This document shows, one piece after another, positions 1 to 5,013 of a stretch of DNA of 5,013 nt (position 1 is the stretch's first letter; each line of letters starts with the position of its first letter). Source of the stretch: Actinomycetes bacterium (GTDB taxonomy: Bacteria > Actinomycetota > Acidimicrobiia > Acidimicrobiales > Acidimicrobiaceae). The stretch lies in assembly GCA_021823045.1 (NCBI GenBank), contig JAKAPB010000189.1, positions 1-5,013 of the forward strand, given 5' to 3'. The notes below the pieces were generated by a model. The model worked only from the letters and a program-made list of their open reading frames with translations, was not told where the DNA came from and searched no databases. The position numbers were made by a program, and so were the translations under genes.

Positions 1-766
1 GCCGCCAGTAGCCAATGTTGGTAATCTCCATCGTGAAAGTCCTATCGTCAACCTTTGCGATTGTGCAGCTATAGCTTTTTGGCCAAAGAGCGTCGATCTG
101 ATAGAAGAGCGGTTTGGGATTATGGTCGTTTACTACCGTAATTGAACTACCGCTTTTCAAGGAACCTATTTTCCAAAAGACGACGTCGTGACGGACTCTC
201 GGCTCAAGTGGTCGCAGATCGATCGTCGAGACAGCCGGAGCACTCTTCAACTCGGCAAACTCGTGCTGGATCTCAGAGAGTACCAAGGCAGCCTCTTCAT
301 CTGAGACCGAAGATAGCACCTGTGGCAAGATAAAGCGATTCTCCTTCTGTGCGTGCAAGGAAAAGACCTCACTTATCACCAGCGAGACGGCCGCCTGTTC
401 CGATCCAGAAAGAGTCTCGAACTCGTCGATCTTCGCCCTTAGGTAGCCGTGCTCGAAGAGCATCGTCTCGACCACCTCCGCTAGACCAACCTTTTGTGCC
501 CGTAGGTAGACGCTGTTCTCCTCTGCTTGGGCGTGGGGGAGAATATCACTTCTAAAATAGCCGGAGAATTCTTTCTCCAACTGCGAGCGGGCTTCGGGCG
601 ATGCCCCTTTTGTCATGGAATTCGCTAATGCTGACAGTCTCTGCGCCATCTCGGCATGGTGAGCTTCGATAGCACTGTGCACACGTTGTGCTTCGGTCTG
701 CTTCTTCCCCAATGTCACCGGGATCCCTGCGTCATCGGAGTCTAAATTCTCGACACGGCCGCTCAC
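1..766 (-). CDS. Hemerythrin-domain / DUF2249 fusion protein (C-terminal end cut by window start)
   Basis: Translating the minus strand from a GTG at 766 gives 255 residues open to the window edge. The start is chosen because AGGAG lies 5 nt upstream (772-776). Residues about 30-175 form a hemerythrin-like four-helix domain with the full set of expected di-iron ligands: H36 or H37, H78 with E82 (HAQAE), H106, H138 with E142 (HAQKE) and H168. Residues about 181-255 form a DUF2249 domain, recognised by IDLRPLEPR (182-190) and VVNDHNPKPLFYQ (211-223). Only the last few residues should lie outside the window. Hemerythrin domains bind O2 or NO at a non-heme di-iron site; DUF2249 function is not established. 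The protein has no signal peptide or membrane helix, so it is probably cytosolic. It is divergent from the oxidase-like membrane protein, which suggests a shared control region. Domain calls are firm; a role in O2 or NO sensing, storage or detoxification is inferred. Confidence 0.9.
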   Translation of the reverse strand, partial: MSGRVENLDSDDAGIPVTLGKKQTEAQRVHSAIEAHHAEMAQRLSALANSMTKGASPEARSQLEKEFSGYFRSDILPHAQAEENSVYLRAQKVGLAEVVETMLFEHGYLRAKIDEFETLSGSEQAAVSLVISEVFSLHAQKENRFILPQVLSSVSDEEAALVLSEIQHEFAELKSAPAVSTIDLRPLEPRVRHDVVFWKIGSLKSGSSITVVNDHNPKPLFYQIDALWPKSYSCTIAKVDDRTFTMEITNIGYWR

Positions 767-836
767 TTCGTCTCCTTTTTATTATACTCTACACTAGAAA
801 TATAATCGGCTTCGGCATAAGTGAGGCAACTTAATC
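767..836. promoter_or_regulatory. Divergent promoter region with ATTATA-N14-TATAAT inverted repeat
   Basis: This 70-bp AT-rich gap separates two divergent starts (GTG at 766 on minus, GTG at 837 on plus). A perfect TATAAT lies at 801-806 on the plus strand, about 30 bp before the membrane-protein start. The complementary ATTATA at 781-786 gives TATAAT on the minus strand, so the two form an inverted repeat with a 14-bp spacer. No good -35 box is seen for either. The minus-strand TATAAT is only 14 nt from the GTG, so using it as a -10 box would leave almost no leader and would cut into the ribosome site. It may instead be part of an operator, with the true minus -10 nearer 799-806. No clear FNR or NsrR palindrome was found. 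Confidence 0.45.
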
Positions 837-2186
837 GTGAATGGCGTTCCAATCGATTCTCCGGCTCCGGCTAACAACTACTCCCATTCAAACCTTGGCA
901 TGCCTAAGAGCGTCCCACCGCCACGGATTCCCCTTGGTTTCTTTTCAATCGCCGCACTCGCGCTTTTCACCGATGGAATCCTCGGGATCTTTCTCGGTTC
1001 ACGGGTAGTTGATAATCCAACGGGCCACCTGGCAATTGGAATGACCCACATGTTCATGCTCGGCGTGGCGTCGATGGCAGTCCTTGGTGCGTTACACCAG
1101 TTCATCCCGGTCATTGCGGCCCAAAAGCTCAGGCACCCCCAACTCTCCTACTGGGGCGGCGGACTCTTTGCGGCGGGTTCGATCGGTCTTGCAACCAGCT
1201 TTCTGCTCGAGATAAACCCCATGGTCGTCGCCTCGGGAATACTTGCGGTGATCGGGGTCATCCTCCTCGTGATCAACCTCTCCAAGCCGCTTATGGTAAA
1301 GGGAAAAGGAATATCGATTACTGGCACCCGGATCTCCTCGATCATGCTCGTGGCGGTCGCCTGCTTTGGCATCACCTATGCAGTGGACCGCAACGCTCAC
1401 GAGAGCTTTTTCACCTTGTCTGCGAACTTGGTCATCGCTCATGCCCATATTGGCATCCTTGGCTGGCTGGGCATAAGTTACGTTGCCGTATCTGAAAAGC
1501 TCTGGCCGATGTTCATGCTCTCCCATCGCAAGTCCAACCGATCGAGCAAGATAGCGATTTTTGGGCTGGCTATTGGGGTAACCATCTTCGTCGTTGGAAT
1601 GCTCGCATCGAGTACCTTGATAGCGATAGCCGCCGGTGTAATTATCGTGGGTGCCCTTGGTTCACATTTATATACCCTGGTGAGCGTAGTCTCCAAGAGA
1701 CGGCGCAAGTTGGAGCTACTGCAGGGATATGTCATCGTTTCGGCGATATTCCTAATTGGCGCAATCGGCTTCGCCCTCGTGTCAGTTCTGTCAAAGCCCG
1801 CCTCGCAGCTTCGCATGCAACTTGCGGCGGCGGAAATAGTATCCCTTGGCGCTTGGATCGCTCTGGCAATAATCGGTCACGCCCACAAGGTCGTACCATT
1901 TATCACCTGGGGCATGCTTCGCTCTTCGGGGGTAAAGTTCACCCGGAATAACAGACCATTGGTCTTCTCAGACCTGCTAAATCCATCGGTAGCCAGAGTC
2001 AGTTTTATCCTGGTGACGGCTGGTTTCGCCTTGATCATCGCCGGCGTGGCAACTATGACCGGGACGTTATTCTCCATCGGCTCTGCTTCGCTTGCCCTAG
2101 CGGCCATAGCGGTTACTTCGAACCTGGCGATAAGGCCTTCTCGGATGCTGTCACACTTCGCAGAGGCGCAACCAGCAGCCGGTTGA
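837..2186 (+). CDS. 12-helix histidine-rich membrane protein, heme-copper oxidase subunit I / NnrS-like
   Basis: This 449-residue protein starts at GTG 837. GAGG at 823-826 is a weak ribosome site 10 nt upstream, and no better in-frame start exists (M22 has no ribosome site). A proline-rich cytosolic-looking N-terminus of about 30 residues precedes roughly 12 hydrophobic helices (about 32-55, 66-94, 104-124, 127-147, 166-184, 194-218, 238-258, 261-285, 297-319, 328-357, 387-407, 409-431). Conserved-looking motifs are THMFMLG with H71 and ALHQFIPV with H87 in helix 2, AHAHIGILGW with H202 and H204 in helix 6, and GHAHKVVPF with H348 and H350 at the end of helix 10. A helix-2 His plus a helix-10 HxH recalls the heme ligands of heme-copper oxidase subunit I. 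Helix 7, however, lacks the His-His pair of the CuB site, so it is probably not a working oxidase. Its neighbours suggest a role in NO or O2 handling. The fold-level call is fairly good; the function is unknown. Confidence 0.7.
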   Translation: MNGVPIDSPAPANNYSHSNLGMPKSVPPPRIPLGFFSIAALALFTDGILGIFLGSRVVDNPTGHLAIGMTHMFMLGVASMAVLGALHQFIPVIAAQKLRHPQLSYWGGGLFAAGSIGLATSFLLEINPMVVASGILAVIGVILLVINLSKPLMVKGKGISITGTRISSIMLVAVACFGITYAVDRNAHESFFTLSANLVIAHAHIGILGWLGISYVAVSEKLWPMFMLSHRKSNRSSKIAIFGLAIGVTIFVVGMLASSTLIAIAAGVIIVGALGSHLYTLVSVVSKRRRKLELLQGYVIVSAIFLIGAIGFALVSVLSKPASQLRMQLAAAEIVSLGAWIALAIIGHAHKVVPFITWGMLRSSGVKFTRNNRPLVFSDLLNPSVARVSFILVTAGFALIIAGVATMTGTLFSIGSASLALAAIAVTSNLAIRPSRMLSHFAEAQPAAG

Positions 2187-2221
2187 CGTCGATGGAGCTT
2201 CGACTTTAACCTAGGGTATCC

Positions 2222-2539
2222 TTATCGGCGAAGCCCAAGTGCCTTAGCGCTTATCGGGTCGATCATGTCTACCGACCATGGAGGACTCCATACCAGTTTG
2301 ACTAGTACTTCATAACCGCTGCATTGCTCTAATGCCTCGCTAACTTGGATCGGCATCGATTCGGAGACCGGGCAGCCCAGGGTCGTTAGTGTCATATCGC
2401 ACTCGAGTCGATCTTCGATGAACTCCAACCTATAGATCAAACCCAAGGCAACTACATCCAACGCTAACTCTGGATCGATAACTCCTCGAAGCGCCGACCA
2501 AGCCCGATTTAGGATCTCTTGTTTAGTCGTCTCTTGCAC
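2222..2539 (-). CDS. MIP18/DUF59 family metal-sulfur cluster assembly factor (PaaD/SufT-like)
   Basis: This 105-residue protein is about the usual length for the family and runs from GTG 2539 to TAA at 2222-2224. An in-frame TAG at 2546-2548 excludes any longer form; the ribosome site is weak (AGAGA). Family motifs are complete: DPEL at 22-25 followed by DVVALGLIY (28-36), TLTTLGCPVSESM (50-62) with the conserved cysteine C56, and VWSPPWSVDMI (83-93), ending in a typical ALGL tail. Proteins of this family assist maturation of Fe-S proteins in the cytosol; PaaD and SufT are characterised relatives. It is the second gene of a minus-strand pair, 78 bp after the DUF2249 gene, and is convergent with the membrane protein (35 bp between the ends). 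Here it may help build or repair Fe-S centres damaged by O2 or NO. No suf or paa genes are in view, so the specific client is unknown. Confidence 0.88.
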   Translation of the reverse strand: MQETTKQEILNRAWSALRGVIDPELALDVVALGLIYRLEFIEDRLECDMTLTTLGCPVSESMPIQVSEALEQCSGYEVLVKLVWSPPWSVDMIDPISAKALGLRR

Positions 2540-2580
2540 AGTTCTCTACTTTTCATTCCCTGGTCGAAGTGGTGAAAAGG

Positions 2581-2596
2581 TTTCTTTGTTTCTTTG
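2581..2596. repeat. Perfect 8-bp tandem duplication (TTTCTTTG x2)
   Basis: TTTCTTTG occurs twice back to back in the 78-bp gap between the DUF2249 stop and the MIP18-family start. On the transcribed minus strand it reads as a purine-rich AAAGAAAC-type stretch, which would be unstructured mRNA upstream of a gene with a weak ribosome site. No function can be assigned. Confidence 0.6.
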
Positions 2597-2617
2597 CAAC
2601 TTCTCCATTTTGTCCCA

Positions 2618-2866
2618 CTAGTCCCGATGAAAAGTGACCGAGAAATGATCCGGAGAGTATTGGGTAACTTGGTAGCTAAATCCTTGTCCAAAAAGCACGC
2701 CTTCCAGGGGGACAGGCTCAAACGGCGCAATTACGACGAGATCCTGACCGTCTTGTAAGGCAGCAACACCTTGCATAATCGCATCGAACGGCTCCTGCCC
2801 TCCAGCCAGAATTGGCCTCACGTCGAGCACCAAATCGGCCTTTCGGCCTCCGTTGTCAACCGTCAC
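2618..2866 (-). CDS. Stand-alone DUF2249 domain protein
   Basis: This 82-residue protein is a single DUF2249 domain. The GTG start at 2866 is well supported by AGGAGG four bases upstream; the overlapping ATG at 2868 reads straight into TGA. Diagnostic motifs are LVLDVRPIL (12-20), PFDAIM (26-31), VVIAPFEPVPL (44-54) and GQGFSYQV (60-67). It differs from the DUF2249 domain fused to hemerythrin at 1-766, which has NDHNPKPL in the place of APFEPVPL, so two sub-types occur in this window. The domain has no established biochemical role; in many genomes it occurs next to hemerythrins, cytochrome oxidase-like proteins and denitrification or NO-response genes. It is the first gene of a likely two-gene operon with the MIP18-family factor. 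No signal peptide or membrane segment is present. Confidence 0.87.
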   Translation of the reverse strand: MTVDNGGRKADLVLDVRPILAGGQEPFDAIMQGVAALQDGQDLVVIAPFEPVPLEGVLFGQGFSYQVTQYSPDHFSVTFHRD

Positions 2867-2879
2867 ATCCCCTCCTCAC

Positions 2880-2960
2880 AATCCATCGCTAATAATTTCA
2901 TCCTCTATTTATTCTATTCACCGATAGATATAATAACGGCCGGATGGCGAGGCCAAGAAC
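2880..2960. promoter_or_regulatory. AT-rich promoter-like region with TCTAT-N6-ATAGA inverted repeat
   Basis: This AT-rich island lies just upstream of the DUF2249 ribosome site and stands out from its surroundings. On the minus strand TTGGCC (2956-2951) lies 18 nt before TATATC (2932-2927), a plausible though imperfect -35/-10 pair for the DUF2249-MIP18 operon. A perfect inverted repeat TCTAT-TCACCG-ATAGA (2913-2928) lies downstream of that -10 box, where a repressor could bind. On the plus strand TATAAT at 2929-2934 could fire toward the reductase gene, but it would make a leader of about 460 nt and has no good -35 box. Assignment is by motif only. Confidence 0.35.
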
Positions 2961-2983
2961 CGGCACTCACCGATATCTAACAG

Positions 2984-2995
2984 CCCGGTACCGGG
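2984..2995. repeat. 12-bp perfect palindrome CCCGGTACCGGG
   Basis: This self-complementary 12-mer lies about 120 bp upstream of the DUF2249 start and 405 bp upstream of the reductase start. It could be a dimeric-regulator site or chance in GC-rich spacer DNA. No second copy was seen in the window. Confidence 0.5.
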
Positions 2996-3079
2996 ACATG
3001 TACTTAGCGCAAGGCCTATTCCGGCCGAGCAAGCGGCATGGTGGTGGGCAATATCACCGGCAGCCGGGGTCAATCAGGG

Positions 3080-3400
3080 TAGCTTGTCACCTTTTTGAAG
3101 TGAGCTAGCAAGACTAAAGTAGACCACCCCCCGGAACCCCGAACGTCCATTAGCTAGTAGTTATCGCAATCTGCACAGCTCAACTGGGTGAATCCCATCA
3201 AGACCGAAACGCCTGAAGGAGAGAAAGCAAACCCTCTCGCCATCGGTAGCCTGTGACTTTCAAATACTTCCCATTTGGCATAAAACGACCCATTCAGTGT
3301 TCGCTAAGAGGTGCGAACCGTCCCGCCAGCAAGATCGGCGTGATCGGGAAAACAACGATGAGAGGCTGGGCAAGCAAGCCCAGGAACGAAAGAGGTTAAC
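3080..3400 (+). other. Hairpin-rich untranslated region upstream of the reductase gene (possible structured leader RNA)
   Basis: From 2867 to 3400 no credible coding sequence exists. The last 320 bp are dense in short inverted repeats: TAGC-bulge-TCAC (3080-3090) with GTGA-GCTA (3100-3107); TGGG-TGAAT-CCCA (3185-3197); ACCGA (3203-3207) with TCGGT (3243-3247) enclosing GAGAG (3219-3223) with CTCTC (3234-3238); GTTCGC (3299-3304) with GCGAAC (3313-3318); TCCCG (3321-3325) with CGGGA (3345-3349); and CTGGGC (3366-3371) with GCCCAG (3378-3383). The last hairpin ends 7 nt before the ribosome site of the downstream gene. I found no match to cobalamin, TPP, SAM, FMN, c-di-GMP, c-di-AMP, T-box or preQ1 consensus motifs. 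It may be a cis-regulatory leader or a separate small RNA. Strand is inferred from the adjacent plus-strand gene. Confidence 0.35.
3366..3383 (+). promoter_or_regulatory. Hairpin next to the ribosome site of the reductase gene
   Basis: A perfect 6-bp GC-rich stem (CTGGGC / GCCCAG) with an AAGCAA loop ends 7 nt before the AGAGG ribosome site at 3391-3395. It has no U-tract, so it is not an intrinsic terminator. Its position would suit translational control or transcript protection. The structure is seen in sequence; the role is inferred. Confidence 0.45.
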
Positions 3401-4615
3401 TTGCAAGAGCAGATCCGACTTCTAGGTGCCAACTGGTGCCCAGACTGCAAAAGGGCGAAGAAATTTCTTGTAGACCAGAAGGTCCCCTTTGTCTATATCG
3501 ACATCGAGTCGGACCCGGAGGCTAAGGTGCTGGTCGAGGAGCACAATGATGGCAAAACCATCATTCCGACTATCTACTTCCCTGACGGCGAGGTTCTTGT
3601 AGAGCCGACCAACGCCGAATTGGCCAAGAAACTGGATCTAGCGGTTATCGCCTCAAAGAAAAGCTACGACTTGATAGTCGTCGGCGGTGGGCCAGCTGGT
3701 CTCGCCGCAGCCCTCTATGCCGCCCGCGAAGGAATCGACACCTTGGTCATGGATCGAAGTGGCCTCGGCGGTCAGGCGGGAGTAACGGAGAAGATCGACA
3801 ACTATCCGGGCTTTCCAGATGGTATCAAGGGCGCCGACCTAGCCGAGAAGTTCGTCGAGCACGCCAAGCGCTATGGCGTTGAACTACTCGAAGCCGCATC
3901 CGTTGTCGCTATAGATAAGGAACAGGACGGCACGATAGCGGTAAAGACCGAGGACGGAAATGTCTATATCGCCCAAGCGGTCGTCGTGGCGACCGGTTCA
4001 TCCTACAGGCGCCTCGGCGTCGAGGGTGAAGACGACCTGATTGGCGCTGGGGTACACTTCTGTGCCACCTGTGACGGCCCCTTTTACAAGGGGGCAGAGG
4101 AACTTGTCGTCGTGGGAGGAGGCAACTCCGGGGTAGAGGAGGGTCTCTTTCTGACCAACTTCGCCAAAAAGGTGACGATCGTCGAATTCCAAGAGAAGCT
4201 TGCAGCGTCGAAACTCCTTCAAGACAAGGCGAATTCGAGCCCTAATGTGGAGGTCCGCACCAATACCGAGATCCTCGAGTTAAAAAAGACCGACGGAGGA
4301 AGGCTCGCTTCGATCTCCACCAAGGACCGGGGAACCGGTGAGATCACGGAGATTACCCCTGAAGCTATGTTTGTATTCATCGGTCTCGACCCCAATACGG
4401 AGATCTTCCAGGGAGCCTTAGACCTCGACCAGCGGGGATTTATCAAGACTACCGAGACCTTGATGACCTCAATCCCGGGGGTATTTGCCGCCGGAGATGT
4501 CCGATCCGGCTCGACCAAGCAACTCGCCTCGGCGGCCGGAGAGGGTGCAGCCGTGCTCCTGATGGTCAGGTCCTACCTAGAAAAAAAGGGTGACCTCGCA
4601 GTACACATCACTTAG
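3401..4615 (+). CDS. Glutaredoxin-thioredoxin reductase fusion (TrxB/AhpF-like flavoprotein disulfide reductase)
   Basis: This 404-residue protein starts at TTG 3401, with AGAGG 5 nt upstream; no alternative start lies between it and the in-frame TGA at 3359. Residues 1-80 form a glutaredoxin or mycoredoxin-like domain with redox motif WCPDC (C13, C16) and the cis-proline TIIPT (P56). Residues about 88-395 form a thioredoxin reductase-type domain: FAD site GGGPAG (95-100), redox pair CATC (C221, C224), nucleotide site GGGNSGVEE (239-247), and FAD-binding GDVR (365-368) with QLASAAGEGA (374-383). Canonical TrxB carries HRRxxxR after the second nucleotide-binding strand; here VEFQEKLAASK (261-271) with an acidic residue, as in AhpF, suggests NADH rather than NADPH. 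It should pass electrons from the pyridine nucleotide through FAD and CATC to the attached glutaredoxin or a partner. It lies alone downstream of a hairpin-rich region and is convergent with queC. TrxR-type identity is firm; cofactor and substrate are inferred. Confidence 0.92.
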   Translation: MQEQIRLLGANWCPDCKRAKKFLVDQKVPFVYIDIESDPEAKVLVEEHNDGKTIIPTIYFPDGEVLVEPTNAELAKKLDLAVIASKKSYDLIVVGGGPAGLAAALYAAREGIDTLVMDRSGLGGQAGVTEKIDNYPGFPDGIKGADLAEKFVEHAKRYGVELLEAASVVAIDKEQDGTIAVKTEDGNVYIAQAVVVATGSSYRRLGVEGEDDLIGAGVHFCATCDGPFYKGAEELVVVGGGNSGVEEGLFLTNFAKKVTIVEFQEKLAASKLLQDKANSSPNVEVRTNTEILELKKTDGGRLASISTKDRGTGEITEITPEAMFVFIGLDPNTEIFQGALDLDQRGFIKTTETLMTSIPGVFAAGDVRSGSTKQLASAAGEGAAVLLMVRSYLEKKGDLAVHIT

Positions 4616-4627
4616 CTCGAAGCAAAC

Positions 4628-4662
4628 CTAAAAAGAGGCGGGGTCAACCAGCCCCGCCTCTT
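4628..4662 (-). terminator. Intrinsic terminator embedded in the 3' end of queC
   Basis: A perfect 11-bp stem pairs AAGAGGCGGGG (4633-4643) with CCCCGCCTCTT (4652-4662) around an 8-nt loop (4644-4651). On the minus strand the stem runs directly into five Ts (4634-4630), the last of which starts the queC TAG stop. The hairpin therefore lies inside the last codons of queC rather than after them. On the plus strand the stem is followed only by TTCG, so termination of the reductase transcript would be weaker, but the stem could still protect its 3' end. Confidence 0.85.
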
Positions 4663-5013
4663 CGAAGCCCCTCAATCTCAATAGACAGGAGTCGCACCTC
4701 CCACAGGCCTTTTGATCTGGAGTTGGGTCATAGCAACTGTGTGTGATCGAGTAGTCGACACCGAGCGAGATTCCCGCACTTATTATCTCCGCCTTCGTCA
4801 TGTCGATCAGCGGTGCGTAGATGACTAGTCGCTCGGACCCATTCACCCCCGCTACGGTAGCCAAGTTTGCCATCCTCTCGTAGGCCTCTATATACTCCGG
4901 CCTGCAGTCGGGGTATCCGCTGTAGTCGAGGGCATTCACGCCAATAAATATCGCCTTTGCCGAAATCACCTCGGCCCATGCGAGTGCTATTGACAAAAAG
5001 ACGGTATTAGATC
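4628..5013 (-). CDS. queC: 7-cyano-7-deazaguanine synthase QueC (C-terminal part; N-terminus beyond window)
   Basis: About 128 C-terminal residues are open to the window's right edge; the TTG at 4996 is internal, since the conserved [13 protein letters not shown] reads through it. QueC-specific motifs follow: [21 protein letters not shown], then [12 protein letters not shown], and the zinc-binding cysteines in [18 protein letters not shown] (Cys-x9-Cys-x2-Cys-x2-Cys). QueC converts 7-carboxy-7-deazaguanine to preQ0 with ATP and ammonia, in the cytosolic queuosine/7-deazaguanine pathway that modifies tRNA (or, in some contexts, DNA). The ATP-binding N-terminal half is not in view, and no other que gene is in the window, so the pathway branch cannot be read here. 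The stop TAG is at 4628-4630, and the final codons encode a terminator hairpin. It is convergent with the reductase gene, with 12 bp between the stops. Confidence 0.96.
   Translation of the reverse strand, partial: SNTVFLSIALAWAEVISAKAIFIGVNALDYSGYPDCRPEYIEAYERMANLATVAGVNGSERLVIYAPLIDMTKAEIISAGISLGVDYSITHSCYDPTPDQKACGRCDSCLLRLRGFEEAGLVDPASF

Noticed and set aside
142..555. Two plus-strand ORFs (142-333 and 349-555)
   Set aside because: They lie antisense to the clear hemerythrin-DUF2249 coding sequence, have low-complexity Arg/Ser/Pro-rich translations and resemble no known family.
2188..2204. GTCGA-N7-TCGAC hairpin between the membrane-protein and MIP18 gene ends, as a terminator
   Set aside because: The stem is only 5 bp and is followed by just three Ts on the plus strand and none on the minus strand, so it is too weak to call.
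2509..2730. Minus-strand ORF of 73 codons overlapping the DUF2249 and MIP18-family genes
   Set aside because: It is out of frame with both recognised genes, has no family motif, and overlaps the DUF2249 3' end and the MIP18 start.
2771..2980. Plus-strand ORF of 69 codons
   Set aside because: It lies antisense to the DUF2249 gene and its promoter region, with no ribosome site and no recognisable motif.
2998..3108. 36-codon ATG ORF on the plus strand in the intergenic region
   Set aside because: It has no ribosome site and a composition like random GC-rich DNA; it ends inside a predicted hairpin.
3181..3260. Possible cobalamin or c-di-GMP riboswitch, because of TGGGTGAATCCCA and GCAAACC elements
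   Set aside because: The resemblance is limited to one small hairpin or a few bases; the B12 box and the other conserved core elements are absent.
4994..4996. TTG as the start of queC
   Set aside because: The frame stays open to the window edge and the residues before it (NTVF) belong to a conserved internal QueC motif, so this is a truncated gene.

Overview
The window is a piece of a bacterial chromosome of moderate GC content. It carries six protein genes, two of them cut by the window edges, and shows no sign of phage, IS, CRISPR, tRNA or rRNA. None of the five visible start codons is ATG (four GTG, one TTG). This, together with a mycoredoxin-like glutaredoxin domain fused to a thioredoxin reductase, fits an actinobacterium, possibly an acidophilic iron-cycling Acidimicrobiia-type lineage. 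That placement is inference only.

Left part (1-2866) looks like a gas- and redox-responsive module. A minus-strand hemerythrin-DUF2249 fusion (1-766, C-terminus cut by the window start) is divergent from a plus-strand 12-helix, histidine-containing membrane protein (837-2186) that resembles heme-copper oxidase subunit I / NnrS-type proteins. Between them is a 70-bp AT-rich divergent control region. Convergent with the membrane gene is a minus-strand pair: a stand-alone DUF2249 protein (2618-2866) followed by a MIP18/DUF59 metal-sulfur cluster assembly factor (2222-2539). Hemerythrin, two DUF2249 forms, an Fe-S assembly factor and an oxidase-like membrane protein together suggest handling of O2, nitric oxide or another diatomic ligand, with Fe-S repair. 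The components are recognised from sequence; the joint role is inferred.

Middle part (2867-3400) has no convincing gene. It contains the AT-rich promoter-like segment of the DUF2249 operon, a 12-bp palindrome, and then about 330 bp full of short perfect hairpins directly upstream of the reductase gene. The hexamer AGCAAG occurs four times there. It matches no riboswitch class I could recall and is the best candidate in the window for an undescribed RNA element.

Right part (3401-5013) holds a glutaredoxin-thioredoxin reductase fusion on the plus strand. Its nucleotide-binding domain looks more like AhpF than NADPH-dependent TrxB. It converges on queC (minus strand, N-terminus beyond the window), with 12 bp between the stop codons. 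The queC terminator hairpin is built into the last codons of queC.
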